43,756 bases of DNA from Robiginitalea sp. (GCA_024642005.1 JAHECA010000011.1:61304-105059), one strand, 5' to 3'. Positions 33,459 to 42,484 are shown, counted from the first letter of the stretch. Made by a program: numbers and translations. The notes: generated by a model from the sequence alone, not told the origin.

Positions 33459-34397
33459 ATGGAAAGAAATGTAAAGACGCCCCGCTTGGAGACCATCCTT
33501 ACTGTTACCAACCTCAGCAAAAAATTCGGATACCTCACGGCCGTTAAAGACCTTTCCTTTACCATCGAGAAGGGGAATGTCTATGGCATATTGGGGCCCA
33601 ATGGCAGCGGGAAATCGACCACCCTGGGCATGGTGCTCAACGTGGTAAACCCCACAGCCGGCTCCTTCGCCTGGTTCGACGGGAACACCTCCACCCACCA
33701 GGCGCTCAAGAAGGTAGGGGCCATTATTGAACGCCCGAACTTCTACCCGTATATGTCGGCCGAGCAAAACCTGAAACTCGTCTGCAAAATCAAGGAAGTA
33801 CCCGATTCCCGCATACGTGAAAAGCTGGAACTTGTGGGATTGTGGGAACGCCGCCACTCTCCCTTCAGCACATTCTCCCTGGGGATGAAGCAGCGCCTGG
33901 CCATCGCTTCGGCCCTGCTGAACAACCCCGAGATCCTGATCCTGGACGAGCCCACCAACGGCCTGGACCCGCAGGGAATCCACCAGATACGGGAACTCAT
34001 CAAGCTCATTGCCTCCCAGGGCACCACCATTTTGCTGGCGTCCCACCTGCTCGACGAGGTCGAAAAGGTATGCAGCCATGTGATCATCCTCCGCAAAGGA
34101 GAAAACCTGTACACGGGCAAGGTAGACGGCATGCTGGCCAGCCACGGCTTCTTTGAGCTGAAGGCAGCCGACCTGGTCGCCCTGAAGGCCTTCCTGGAAA
34201 GCCAGCCCGAACTGGAACGCGTCGTGGAAGAGAACGGCATGCTCATCGCCTACCCGAACACCCCCCTGGAAGCCGATGCCCTGAACACCCTATGTTTTTC
34301 GAAGGGGATAATGCTTTCCCACCTGGTCAAACGCAAGGAAAGCCTGGAACAGCAGTTCCTTGCAATCACCAACAACCAAACCCCTGCAGGGCGATAA
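33459..34397 (+). CDS. ABC transporter ATP-binding protein
   Basis: A 312-residue nucleotide-binding subunit. Walker A GPNGSGKST (46-54), the signature FSLGMKQRL (139-147) in place of LSGGQ, Walker B ILILDEP (159-165) and the D-loop GLDP (168-171) are intact, with switch His in LLASHLLDE. The arrangement resembles lantibiotic-immunity/Na+-type exporters (BcrA/NatA class). The C-terminal 90 residues form a regulatory-type extension. The permease follows 12 bases downstream, so the pair makes one exporter of the ABC-2 type. The start at 33459 (MERNVKTPRL) was preferred over an in-frame upstream TTG that would overlap the divergent gene. Confidence 0.95.
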   Translation: MERNVKTPRLETILTVTNLSKKFGYLTAVKDLSFTIEKGNVYGILGPNGSGKSTTLGMVLNVVNPTAGSFAWFDGNTSTHQALKKVGAIIERPNFYPYMSAEQNLKLVCKIKEVPDSRIREKLELVGLWERRHSPFSTFSLGMKQRLAIASALLNNPEILILDEPTNGLDPQGIHQIRELIKLIASQGTTILLASHLLDEVEKVCSHVIILRKGENLYTGKVDGMLASHGFFELKAADLVALKAFLESQPELERVVEENGMLIAYPNTPLEADALNTLCFSKGIMLSHLVKRKESLEQQFLAITNNQTPAGR

Positions 34398-34409
34398 CCC
34401 AGACCACCT

Positions 34410-35243
34410 ATGAAGCGATTGCTGCAAATAGAATTTATCAAGCTCTGGAACAACCGCGCCAGCCGGGTGCTGATCCTTGCCTATTTCGGGCTCATCGCCC
34501 TGATCGCCATGGTCACTTCGATCAAGATCGACTGGGGCCCACTGAAATTCAACGTGGCCGACATCGGCATTTTCAATTTCCCGTACATCTGGCATTTCAA
34601 CACCTTCATGATCGCCTTTCTCAAAGTATTCCTGGCCATTGTGATCGTGTCGATGATCTCCAACGAATACAGCAACAAGACCATCAAGCAGAACCTGATC
34701 GACGGGTTGTCCAAAAAGGAATTTATTGCCTCCAAGGTGCTGATGATCGGGGCCCTGGCGGTGGCTTCCACCCTCTTCGTATTTCTGATTTCCCTCCTGC
34801 TGGGGCTCATGCATTCCGCTTACAACGAGCTGCCCATCATCTTCTCAGACCTGGAATACCTGATTGCCTACCTGGTCAAACTTTTTGGCTTTTTCGCCTT
34901 CTGTTTTTTCGTGGGCATGCTGGTAAAGCGGTCGGCCTTTGCCCTGGGTTTCCTGTTCATCTGGTTCATCGGGGGCGAGTTTATTCCCTGGGTGTACCTG
35001 ACCTCCAAATACAGCAAGGAATATGCCGATTCGATTTACCAGTTCTTTCCCTTCGGCTCGATGTGGAACAGCATCCCCGAGCCCTTTACCCGGCTGTCGG
35101 TGATCCAGTCGGCGGTCGAACAAGTGGGCGAGTCCATTGAAAGGGACTATTCCATCCATCCGTTGGGCCTGCTCATCGTGCTGGCCTGGGCGGCCATTTT
35201 CATCTATTTGTCCTACGCCCTGCTGCGCCGTCGCGACCTGTAG
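34410..35243 (+). CDS. ABC-2 type transporter permease
   Basis: A 277-residue membrane protein with six hydrophobic helices (about 20-38, 55-85, 110-131, 145-180 with two passes, and 240-268). It begins MKRLLQIEFIKLWNNRASRV, typical of ABC-2 permeases, followed by MISNEYSNKTIKQNLIDGLS, a conserved family phrase in which the cytosolic loop meets the ATPase. With the preceding ATP-binding protein it should export a drug, peptide or lipid; the substrate is unknown. Confidence 0.93.
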   Translation: MKRLLQIEFIKLWNNRASRVLILAYFGLIALIAMVTSIKIDWGPLKFNVADIGIFNFPYIWHFNTFMIAFLKVFLAIVIVSMISNEYSNKTIKQNLIDGLSKKEFIASKVLMIGALAVASTLFVFLISLLLGLMHSAYNELPIIFSDLEYLIAYLVKLFGFFAFCFFVGMLVKRSAFALGFLFIWFIGGEFIPWVYLTSKYSKEYADSIYQFFPFGSMWNSIPEPFTRLSVIQSAVEQVGESIERDYSIHPLGLLIVLAWAAIFIYLSYALLRRRDL

Positions 35244-35352
35244 CCATTAACCTCCCTACAACACTGTAACCCGTTCACCCTCAAAGTCTACCCCCTTATC
35301 GGTTCCCCCGTTCCGATTCAGGAATATTTTGTACTTTTCCCTTCCTGGACCG

Positions 35353-37095
35353 ATGAAAATGATCAAAAAATTGCTATGGATCGCCGGGCTGCTTGCTGCG
35401 CTCTGTACGCAAGCCCAGCAATGCCCTGAACCTGTCTATCCGCTCGACGGGCAAACAGGCATTCCTGTTGATGCAACCATCAGCTGGACGGCGGTCACGG
35501 GGGTCACCGCCTACCAGATTACGGTTGGGACCACCCTGGGTGGAAACGAAATAAGCACCCTTACTTCCACGGGGCCCAACACCTATTATACCCCGCCCCG
35601 CGGGCTGCCTGACAACACCGTTATCTACGTCACCATTTACCTGTTCAACCTTTCACAGGGCCCGCCTGCCCCGTGTATAAGTTTTTCTTTTGAGACGGAA
35701 GACATCACCACCCCGCCCGGGTGCACCCAACTGCTGAGCCCGGCCAACAGAGCCACGAACGTGCCCGTATCCACCAGCGTACGCTGGGCGTACAGCCCCA
35801 CGGCCACCGGGTACACCATATCTGCCGGTACCTCCCCGGGTGCAACGGACCTGCAGCTGCCCACAGACACCGAGCAGTTGCAATGGAACCCGGCAAGCAG
35901 CTTGCCGCCGGAGATGCCCATCTATGTGCAGATCGTCCCCTTCAACGAAAACGGCCCGGCAAGCAATTGCAGCGAGTTTACGTTTACCACGGGGCCCCTG
36001 GCCACACTGCCGGCCTGTCCCATAATGTTGTACCCGGCAGACGGCACCACCAACGTGCCGCTCTCACCTATTTTGTCGTGGTCTCCAGTGGCCGGGGCCG
36101 AGGGGTATGTACTTTCCCTTGGCAGCTCGCCCTTCGAAAACGACATCCTCGACCAGGCCGATTTTCGGGGGCAAACCGAAACCGGGGTGCTCGAATTTGA
36201 TTACAACCATATCTATTACCTGACCCTCACCGCTTATAATAGTGCCGGGGTTTCCCAGGGGTGTATCCAGACCAGTTTTTCAACCGGGGTGGGATGCGGC
36301 CCCTACCGTGATTCGAACGACAACCTCATCGACCTGAGACCGGAGATTACCTTTCCGGATCAGGTTGGGATTTGTACTGACCAGGCTTCCAACACCGTGA
36401 GCGCCACCGATACGGCCGACGGGTATAGGTGGTACTCGGTAGACAGCAACGGGCGCGAACGCCTGCTGGCGGAGACGGCCGATTTTACCATCCCGGGGGA
36501 AGGCACCTACCGGTATGAGATCTACAACCAGTACCCAGGTGCGGTATCCGGTACCGGCTTCGAATGCGCCGCATCCCAGTTATTTGAAGTAGTTATCTCG
36601 GAGGCCCCTGTCATAGACCGGGCGGAGGTACGCCTCGGGGTGGGCACCATTGATATTACCGTGCGGGTAAGCGGCGGGGGCGATTACGAGTACGCCCTGG
36701 GCGATGCGGGCGGGCCGTACCAGGATTCCAATGTATTCCGGGGCCTGCCACTAGATACCTATCGGGTCTTTGTGCGCGACAAAAACGGGTGCGGCACTGC
36801 CGACACCCTTGTGGAGCCCGATCTGACGGTTGAAGGCTTCCCCCGCTTTTTCACCCCGAACGGGGATGGGGCGAACGACACCTGGCAGTATATCGCTCCA
36901 CCATCGGGTATCTCACCCGTAGTTCAGATCTCGATCTTTGACCGCTACGGCAACCTGGTTTCCCGCCTGGACCCGAACCAGACGGGCTGGGACGGCACCT
37001 ACGGGGGGAGGCCCCTGCCCCCAAGCGATTACTGGTTCCGGGCCGTAGACCGCAACGGCAGTGTTGTGCAGGGCCATTTTACATTGAAACGCTGA
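35353..37095 (+). CDS. T9SS type-B cargo protein with three FN3-like repeats
   Basis: A 580-residue exported protein. Signal peptide 1-21 (LLWIAGLLAALCTQA). Three tandem beta-sandwich repeats begin at Cys24 (CPEPVYPLDGQTGIPVDATI), about 122 (CTQLLSPANRATNVPVSTSV) and about 219 (CPIMLYPADGTTNVPLSPIL); each has a Cys start and a P-L/A-x-G-x-x-x-[VI]P-V pattern, FN3-like. Next come a variable region (about 320-490) and a C-terminal gliding-motility-associated domain with FFTPNGDGANDTW, IFDRYGN, GWDGTYGGRPLPPSDYWF and a final LKR. That domain is the type-B sorting signal of the type IX secretion system, so the protein is exported to the surface or medium. The ATG at 35353 was preferred because the signal sequence follows it directly. 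Confidence 0.93.
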   Translation: MKMIKKLLWIAGLLAALCTQAQQCPEPVYPLDGQTGIPVDATISWTAVTGVTAYQITVGTTLGGNEISTLTSTGPNTYYTPPRGLPDNTVIYVTIYLFNLSQGPPAPCISFSFETEDITTPPGCTQLLSPANRATNVPVSTSVRWAYSPTATGYTISAGTSPGATDLQLPTDTEQLQWNPASSLPPEMPIYVQIVPFNENGPASNCSEFTFTTGPLATLPACPIMLYPADGTTNVPLSPILSWSPVAGAEGYVLSLGSSPFENDILDQADFRGQTETGVLEFDYNHIYYLTLTAYNSAGVSQGCIQTSFSTGVGCGPYRDSNDNLIDLRPEITFPDQVGICTDQASNTVSATDTADGYRWYSVDSNGRERLLAETADFTIPGEGTYRYEIYNQYPGAVSGTGFECAASQLFEVVISEAPVIDRAEVRLGVGTIDITVRVSGGGDYEYALGDAGGPYQDSNVFRGLPLDTYRVFVRDKNGCGTADTLVEPDLTVEGFPRFFTPNGDGANDTWQYIAPPSGISPVVQISIFDRYGNLVSRLDPNQTGWDGTYGGRPLPPSDYWFRAVDRNGSVVQGHFTLKR

Positions 37096-37105
37096 GGCAA
37101 GGAGA

Positions 37106-38530
37106 ATGAAAAAATGGCTCACATACGGTTTCCTGATCGTGCTGGCAGCCCTGGCGGCACCCGCTCAGGGACAGACCTGCCCCAGCCTGATCTACCCGGC
37201 CCCTGAAGCCCAGGACATCCCGGTAGACGCCTCTATTTCCTGGACCTCCCCGGGCGACAATATCACGGGGTTCATCGTTTCGATCGGCACCACCCCGGGA
37301 GGCGTCGATATCCTAACCAACCGGACCTCCTCCCCGATCACGGGCTACACCCCCGAACTGGGCCTGCCCGAAGACCGCTGGATCTATATCAGCTTTATCC
37401 TGATCCGGGTTGACGGGTCGCAAATCAGCTGCCCTGGCTTTCGGTTCCGCACGGCCCCCTTTAACCGCCCGCCCGATTGCACCCGCCTCACGGTACCGCG
37501 CAACGGGGCAGATGAAGTAGCCCTGAGCGATGAACTCCGCTGGGCCTATACCCCCAGGGCAACCGGGTACCGGGTTACCGTGGAATCACAGGGACAGGTC
37601 CTTTATGCCAGCGATGTCGGGAACGTCCTGTCTGTTAACCCTCCAGGGCCGTGGCCGGCAAACACCGCGCTCACCGTTACCATTACCCCGTACAACCGCC
37701 TCGGCCCCAGCCCGGCCCCCTGTGCACCCGACCGGTTTACCACCGGGGCAACAAGCATCGACTGCGAGCCCCACCGGCCGGATATTACCTCGGTGCCTGA
37801 AGAAGTGGGCCTCTGCCAGGACTCCGGCTATGCAGACCTTATGGTCGGCGAGGTGGCCGACGGATATAACTGGTTCCGCCTCGGGCCTGACGACCAGCAG
37901 ACGCTCATCGGCACCGGCAGGCAAATACAGCTGGCCGAAACCGGGTGGTACCGCCTCGAGGTGTACAACCATGTGGGCTCCATCAACGAAGGGGTCAATT
38001 GCAGCACTTTCCGCGATTTCAGGGTGCTTGAAGCTAACCCGCCAATCATCCGCGACGTCTCGGTCAACCGGGATGCAGATGGCCTGAACATCCTGGTTCA
38101 GACCGCCGGCAACCAGGGGTACGAGTATTCGCTCAGCCCTGATTCCGGCTTCCAGGACTCCCCCTATTTCGGCGGCCTGCCCCTGCAGGGCTATACCGTA
38201 TACGTACGCGACCCCTTCGGCTGCGAGATTTCCGAACAACAGGTGGCCCGCAACCTGAGCCCGGCCGACTTCCCCGCCTTTTTCACCCCGAACAGCGACG
38301 GGATCAACGATTTCTGGAAATTTGAACCCCCGCCCGACCTGTCGGAAGCTTATGTGGAAACCATCCGCATCTTCGACCGGTATGGGAATTTCCTGGCCCA
38401 GGTGAGCGGCGATTCGCCCGGGTGGGATGGCAACTTCAACGGGCGCCCGCTGCCCCCCTCGGTGTATTGGTTCGAGGCCATCTCGCTGCGCAGCGAAGTG
38501 ATCCGGGGCTATTTTGCCCTGAAGCGCTAG
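37106..38530 (+). CDS. T9SS type-B cargo protein, paralogue with two FN3-like repeats
   Basis: A 474-residue exported protein closely related to the preceding gene. Signal peptide 1-22 (GFLIVLAALAAPAQG). The first repeat starts CPSLIYPAPEAQDIPVDASI, the second CTRLTVPRNGADEVALSDEL; there is no third. A middle domain (DITSVPEEVGLCQDSGYADL, then RLEVYNHVGS) parallels the other gene's middle (GICTDQASN, YEIYNQYPG). The C terminus has FFTPNSDGINDFWKF, IFDRYGNF, GWDGNFNGRPLPPSVYWF and ends LKR, the T9SS type-B signal. It starts 10 bases after the previous gene, so both are co-transcribed; they probably arose by duplication. Confidence 0.93.
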   Translation: MKKWLTYGFLIVLAALAAPAQGQTCPSLIYPAPEAQDIPVDASISWTSPGDNITGFIVSIGTTPGGVDILTNRTSSPITGYTPELGLPEDRWIYISFILIRVDGSQISCPGFRFRTAPFNRPPDCTRLTVPRNGADEVALSDELRWAYTPRATGYRVTVESQGQVLYASDVGNVLSVNPPGPWPANTALTVTITPYNRLGPSPAPCAPDRFTTGATSIDCEPHRPDITSVPEEVGLCQDSGYADLMVGEVADGYNWFRLGPDDQQTLIGTGRQIQLAETGWYRLEVYNHVGSINEGVNCSTFRDFRVLEANPPIIRDVSVNRDADGLNILVQTAGNQGYEYSLSPDSGFQDSPYFGGLPLQGYTVYVRDPFGCEISEQQVARNLSPADFPAFFTPNSDGINDFWKFEPPPDLSEAYVETIRIFDRYGNFLAQVSGDSPGWDGNFNGRPLPPSVYWFEAISLRSEVIRGYFALKR

Positions 38531-38570
38531 AAACCGGAACCCGCCTCCGTGTTGCACGCAACCGCTTTTG

Positions 38571-38578
38571 TACCTTTG
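38571..38578 (+). promoter_or_regulatory. Bacteroidota-type -7 element of uvrB (TACCTTTG)
   Basis: TACCTTTG lies 4 bases before the uvrB ATG at 38583, with GTTG at 38551-38554 as a possible -33 box. The very short leader implies a leaderless or near-leaderless transcript. Confidence 0.6.
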
Positions 38579-38582
38579 AGAC

Positions 38583-40571
38583 ATGAAATTCAAAGTCGTA
38601 TCTGATTTCGAGCCCACGGGCGATCAACCCCAGGCCATCGCCCAGCTCAGCCAGGGGATCGGGCAGGACGAACCCTACCAGACCCTGCTTGGGGTCACCG
38701 GCTCGGGAAAGACCTTTACGGTAGCCAAGGTGGTCGAACAAGTCCAGCGTCCCACCCTGGTGCTGGCCCACAACAAAACCCTGGCAGCCCAGCTCTATTC
38801 GGAGTTCAAAATGTTTTTCCCGGAGAACGCCGTGGAGTACTTTGTCTCGTATTACGACTACTACCAGCCCGAGGCCTACATCCCCAGCAGCGGGTTGTAT
38901 ATCGAGAAAGACCTTTCCATAAACGAAGACATCGAAAAATTGCGGCTCAGCGCCACCTCCTCGCTGCTTTCGGGCCGGCGCGACGTGCTGGTGGTGGCCT
39001 CGGTCTCCTGCCTGTACGGCATTGGCAACCCGATCGAATTTAAAAAGAACGTGATCAGCCTGCACAAAGACCAGGTACTCTCGCGCACCAAACTGCTCCA
39101 CATGCTCGTTCAGAGCCTGTACGCCCGAACCACGGCCGACTTCCGCAACGGAAACTTCCGGGTTAAGGGCGATGTGGTGGACGTGTTTCCGGGCTATGCC
39201 GACCACGCCTACCGCATCCATTTCTTCGGGGACGAGATCGAGGAGATCGAGGCGTTCGACCCCTACAACAACAAGGTGCTTCAGGCCTATGAGACCCTGC
39301 TCATCTACCCGGCCAACATGTTTGTGACCTCCCCCGATATTTTGCAACAGGCCATCTACCAGATACAGGACGACCTTACCCGGCAGATAGCCTATTTCAA
39401 GGAAATCGGAAAGCCTCTTGAGGCCAAGCGGCTGGAAGAGCGCACCAATTTTGACCTGGAAATGATCCGCGAGCTGGGCTATTGTTCCGGCATCGAGAAC
39501 TATTCCCGCTACCTCGATGGGCGCGAACCCGGCACACGGCCTTTCTGTTTGCTGGACTACTTCCCCGACGATTACCTGATGGTGGTCGACGAGAGCCATG
39601 TGACCATACCGCAGGTGCACGCCATGTACGGGGGCGACCGCTCCCGCAAGGAAAACCTGGTGGACTACGGCTTTCGCCTGCCGGCCGCCATGGACAACCG
39701 CCCCTTAAAATTTGAGGAATTCGAAGCCCTGCAGAACCAGGTAATCTATGTAAGTGCCACGCCGGCCGATTACGAACTCCAGAAAAGCGGGGGGGTCTAT
39801 GTGGAACAGGTCATCCGCCCTACGGGCCTGCTTGACCCCGTGATCGAGGTGCGCCCCAGCAAAAACCAGATAGACGACCTGGTGGAGGAAATCCAGCAGC
39901 GCGTGCAGCTCGACGAACGGACCCTGGTTACCACCCTGACCAAGCGCATGGCCGAAGAGCTGACCAAATACCTGACGCGTATCGACGTGCGCTGCCGCTA
40001 CATCCACAGCGACGTGGATACCCTGGAACGGGTGGAGATCATGCAAGACCTGCGCAAGGGCATTTTCGACGTGTTGGTGGGGGTAAACCTCCTCAGGGAG
40101 GGCCTCGACCTGCCGGAAGTATCGCTGGTGGCCATCATCGATGCCGACAAGGAGGGCTTCCTGCGCAGCAACCGTTCGCTGACCCAGACCGTGGGCCGGG
40201 CGGCCCGTCACCTGCGCGGCAAGGCCATCATGTATGCCGACACCATAACCGACAGCATGCAGAAAACCATTGACGAGACCAATTACCGACGCGAAAAGCA
40301 GCTGGACTACAACCGGGAAAACGGCATTACCCCTACCGCCCTCAAGAAAGGCCTGGACAATGTGCTGGCCAAAAATTCAGTCTCCACCTTCCACTTCGAA
40401 AAAAAGGCGCGCGAAGCCCATGAACCCGATGTGGCATACCTTACCGGGCCCCAGAAGGAAGACCTGATCCGCCAGAAGCGCAAGGCCATGGAACAGGCAG
40501 CCAGGGAGCTCGACTTCATGCAGGCGGCCAGGCTGCGCGACGAAATCAGGATGCTCCAGGAAAAGGAGTGA
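38583..40571 (+). CDS. uvrB: UvrABC system protein B
   Basis: A 662-residue DNA-damage recognition helicase of nucleotide excision repair, partner of UvrA and UvrC. Walker A GVTGSGKT (37-44), the Tyr-rich beta-hairpin that clamps DNA (YYDYYQPEAYIP, about 93-104), the Walker B/DEAH-type VVDESHV near residue 336, helicase motifs (LVTTLTKRMAEELTKYL, then VGVNLLREGLDLPEV and QTVGRAARH) and a C-terminal UVR domain (about 620-655, MEQAARELDFMQAARLRDEI) are all present. Length is typical (655-680). No LexA-type operator was recognised. It is monocistronic with its own promoter. Confidence 0.98.
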   Translation: MKFKVVSDFEPTGDQPQAIAQLSQGIGQDEPYQTLLGVTGSGKTFTVAKVVEQVQRPTLVLAHNKTLAAQLYSEFKMFFPENAVEYFVSYYDYYQPEAYIPSSGLYIEKDLSINEDIEKLRLSATSSLLSGRRDVLVVASVSCLYGIGNPIEFKKNVISLHKDQVLSRTKLLHMLVQSLYARTTADFRNGNFRVKGDVVDVFPGYADHAYRIHFFGDEIEEIEAFDPYNNKVLQAYETLLIYPANMFVTSPDILQQAIYQIQDDLTRQIAYFKEIGKPLEAKRLEERTNFDLEMIRELGYCSGIENYSRYLDGREPGTRPFCLLDYFPDDYLMVVDESHVTIPQVHAMYGGDRSRKENLVDYGFRLPAAMDNRPLKFEEFEALQNQVIYVSATPADYELQKSGGVYVEQVIRPTGLLDPVIEVRPSKNQIDDLVEEIQQRVQLDERTLVTTLTKRMAEELTKYLTRIDVRCRYIHSDVDTLERVEIMQDLRKGIFDVLVGVNLLREGLDLPEVSLVAIIDADKEGFLRSNRSLTQTVGRAARHLRGKAIMYADTITDSMQKTIDETNYRREKQLDYNRENGITPTALKKGLDNVLAKNSVSTFHFEKKAREAHEPDVAYLTGPQKEDLIRQKRKAMEQAARELDFMQAARLRDEIRMLQEKE

Positions 40572-40599
40572 ATGGCGCCCCCCCCTGGGGCCAACCCAT

Positions 40600-40630
40600 A
40601 AAAAAAGCGCCCCGGATTCCCGGGGCGCTT
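40600..40630 (-). terminator. Intrinsic terminator of hsp20
   Basis: A stem GCGCCCCGG/CCGGGGCGC with loop ATTC (40607-40628) is followed on the minus strand by seven T residues (40606-40600), the right polarity for the Hsp20 gene that ends at 40697. It may also slow uvrB read-through, though the plus-strand T tract is weak. Confidence 0.85.
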
Positions 40631-40696
40631 CCCTAACTAACCAACTAAACAAACCAACCATTATGAGGCCCGTTAGGTGGGCCAACCATAAATTCG

Positions 40697-41125
40697 TTAC
40701 TTCCCGATTTCGATGAGCCGCTTGGGCTTGGGAAGCGCTTCTTTCTTCTTCGGCAGGGCAAAGCGAAGGATGCCTTGCTCGTAGTCCGCTTCAATGGCAT
40801 CTTCGTTCACGGTTTCCGGCAGGGTAAAGGCCCGTTTGAAACTGGTGTATTTGAATTCCCTGCGGGTGTATCCTTCGCTGCTTTCCTCGTGCTCGTCTTT
40901 TTGCTCCATTGAGATGGTGAGCACATTTTCATCTACCTCAATGTTGAAATCTTCCTTCTTCTGTCCGGGAACGGCCAGTTCCAGGATGAATTCCTTCTCG
41001 CCTTCACGAATATTGACGGCCGGCAAGGTAGGGTTAAACCGATCGACGCCACCGAACCAGTCGGGAGTCAGAACATCATTCCACAAAGTCGGGAACATTC
41101 CGGTATGTCTGCGAATCAAACTCAT
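40697..41125 (-). CDS. Hsp20/alpha-crystallin small heat-shock protein
   Basis: A 142-residue ATP-independent chaperone. A short N-terminal arm (1-32, LIRRHTGMFPTLWNDVLTPD) precedes the alpha-crystallin domain (about 33-130): PAVNIREGEKEFILELAVPG, DFNIEVDENVLTISME and a late YEQGILRFALPKK, where the A-x-x-x-G-I-L motif appears as ADYEQGILRF. The C-terminal IXI motif is IEI in RLIEIGK. It holds unfolding proteins in oligomers. Upstream spacer 41126-41299 contains the terB-like terminator; no CIRCE element was seen, so control by a Bacteroidota stress regulator or sigma factor is likely but not shown. Confidence 0.96.
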   Translation of the reverse strand: MSLIRRHTGMFPTLWNDVLTPDWFGGVDRFNPTLPAVNIREGEKEFILELAVPGQKKEDFNIEVDENVLTISMEQKDEHEESSEGYTRREFKYTSFKRAFTLPETVNEDAIEADYEQGILRFALPKKKEALPKPKRLIEIGK

Positions 41126-41249
41126 AGTAGTTGAATTTAAGATTTAACAATTACACCCAAGCAGTAGCAAAGGGCGTACCGCAGTCTGATTCCTGCCGTT
41201 CTGTCGCAAAAAGGTAGCTCTTTCGTGTCAATATGGCGCTAAACCAATG

Positions 41250-41268
41250 AAAAAGGGGCATTTTGCCC
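41250..41268 (-). terminator. Short hairpin terminator after the TerB-like gene
   Basis: GGGCA-AAA-TGCCC on the minus strand is followed by CTTTTT. The stem is only five pairs, but position and polarity fit the gene ending at 41300. Confidence 0.55.
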
Positions 41269-41299
41269 GCCAAAATGAAGTGGATACCGCCTGGGGGGG

Positions 41300-41701
41300 T
41301 CAGTTGTAATGTGCTTTGAAAATACCGATAAGCACCTCGGGCGGGACGATCTTGTCAGGGTATTGGTGCATGACCAGCAGCACCTGGTCTATCGCGTTCA
41401 GGGAAAGCCCCATGGCCAGGCCGATGTTGTGCAGGCGCCGGATCTCTTCCCGATGCCCGTTGCGATCGACGTTCATCAACAGGACCAGGCGGTGAAACTG
41501 CAAAATGCGCTCGGCTTCCGATGCAGGCAGGATGTGTTCGGCCGCTGTCTCCAGCAAGACCGCAAAGTCTTCGCGATCGACACCCAGTTGGTCGGCCACA
41601 CCCAGTAAAAAAGCATACTCGGAATCCTTCATAGCCTGGTCGGCCCGCGCAAAGGCGATCATTTCAGAAAGGATGCTCAATTTTTCCCGGTAGGTGCTCA
41701 T
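41300..41701 (-). CDS. TerB-like (tellurite-resistance/DjlA-type) helical protein
   Basis: A 133-residue all-helical cytoplasmic protein. YREKLSILSEMIAFARADQA (4-23), then DSEYAFLLGVADQLGVDRED, and a later EEIRRLHNIGLAMGLSLNAI show the TerB/DjlA-N fold: paired helices with acidic positions that can bind metal. The start at 41701 (MSTYREKL) was preferred; an in-frame upstream start at 41797 would put the previous gene's terminator hairpin inside the coding region. Stand-alone TerB proteins in Bacteroidota lack a defined role. Monocistronic. Confidence 0.8.
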   Translation of the reverse strand: MSTYREKLSILSEMIAFARADQAMKDSEYAFLLGVADQLGVDREDFAVLLETAAEHILPASEAERILQFHRLVLLMNVDRNGHREEIRRLHNIGLAMGLSLNAIDQVLLVMHQYPDKIVPPEVLIGIFKAHYN

Positions 41702-41773
41702 AGGAGTTGCATTAAATGGCCCTGGTACTAAAACTCCAAAATTCCCGCTTTCGTATACGCCTTTGCAAAAGCC

Positions 41774-41812
41774 AAAGCCCCCGGGAGGTGTTTTCAACCG
41801 CCCGGGGGCTTT
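41774..41812 (-). terminator. Hairpin between TerB-like and small exported protein genes
   Basis: A perfect 12-base inverted repeat (AAAGCCCCCGGG and CCCGGGGGCTTT) flanks a 15-base spacer that can partly pair further. On the minus strand it follows the gene ending at 41844. The T tract after it is weak, so it may act as a partial terminator or mRNA end protector. Confidence 0.65.
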
Positions 41813-41843
41813 GGGAACTGATGCCGCTTTGGGCCCTTAGGGG

Positions 41844-42191
41844 CTAGCTGGTAAAACGGATCGGCACTTCGTAAGTAGAACCGGGCAGCAAGTCGGTGTT
41901 GCCTACAGAATGGTAATTGAGCTTGGCCTTTACAAAACGCTCAACAGTTTCGCTGTCTGTGCGTACGGTAAGCACCACGATTTCCCGCTCCTGGTTTACG
42001 GTAAAGCTAACCCAGACATTGAGTTCATCCTCCTCATTCAAGACAATATTATTGTCTCTCAGCAGGTTGCCAATTTCTGCACAGATTTTGGTTTTCGGGC
42101 CTTCCTTTTTGGCGTTTTTGCCTTCGGTTGCCAGGGCTGATACTGAGAAAAGCAAGGCGGCTGCTACGGGTAATACACTCCATTTTTTCAT
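41844..42191 (-). CDS. Small exported protein, TonB-C-like pattern
   Basis: A 115-residue protein with signal peptide 1-22 (VLPVAAALLFSVSALA). The mature part is short, with an initial helix (KICAEIGNLLRDNNIVL) and a beta-rich half: NVWVSFTVNQEREIVVLTVR, then ERFVKAKLNYHSV and a late YEVPIRFTS. The alternation and the phrase V-x-F-x-V-N-x-x-x-E-I are reminiscent of TonB C-terminal-like domains found in small Bacteroidota periplasmic proteins; this is pattern similarity only. Function unknown. It is followed by a hairpin and preceded by a heptamer repeat in its leader. Confidence 0.8.
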   Translation of the reverse strand: MKKWSVLPVAAALLFSVSALATEGKNAKKEGPKTKICAEIGNLLRDNNIVLNEEDELNVWVSFTVNQEREIVVLTVRTDSETVERFVKAKLNYHSVGNTDLLPGSTYEVPIRFTS

Positions 42192-42205
42192 GACGTTGTT
42201 TGTTT

Positions 42206-42225
42206 TGATGATTGATGATTGATGA
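42206..42225. repeat. Heptamer tandem repeat in the leader of the small exported protein
   Basis: The unit TGATGAT is repeated almost three times, about 15 bases upstream of the start codon at 42191. Copy number changes could alter the leader length but not the reading frame. Confidence 0.7.
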
Positions 42226-42420
42226 AAAGCTTATGTCTATAGGGACGATCAAACGGATTTGATGTTACACCATTTTGAGGATTTAACAATATTTTAAGGC
42301 TATAGCTGCCAATATGCAATACTCCAGGATTTATTTATAACAAAGTTGCAGGCATTCAGGGCATACGGCAAGTGGCATGCCGTCAGGTATTTGATTGGCA
42401 AACCCGGCCCCGGGCACATT

Positions 42421-42453
42421 AAAAAAGGGTTATGCCGAAATGACATAACCCTT
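42421..42453 (-). terminator. Intrinsic terminator of sucC
   Basis: AAGGGTTATG and CATAACCCTT pair across a 9-base loop (42425-42453), and on the minus strand the stem is followed by a run of T residues ending at 42421. It lies 32 bases after the sucC stop. Confidence 0.85.
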
Positions 42454-42484
42454 AATCCGTAAGAGCTATACGCAATGGGGTGGC

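Noticed and set aside
38436-39620. 394-codon minus-strand frame over uvrB
   Set aside because: uvrB is certain on the plus strand; the antisense frame is a composition artefact.
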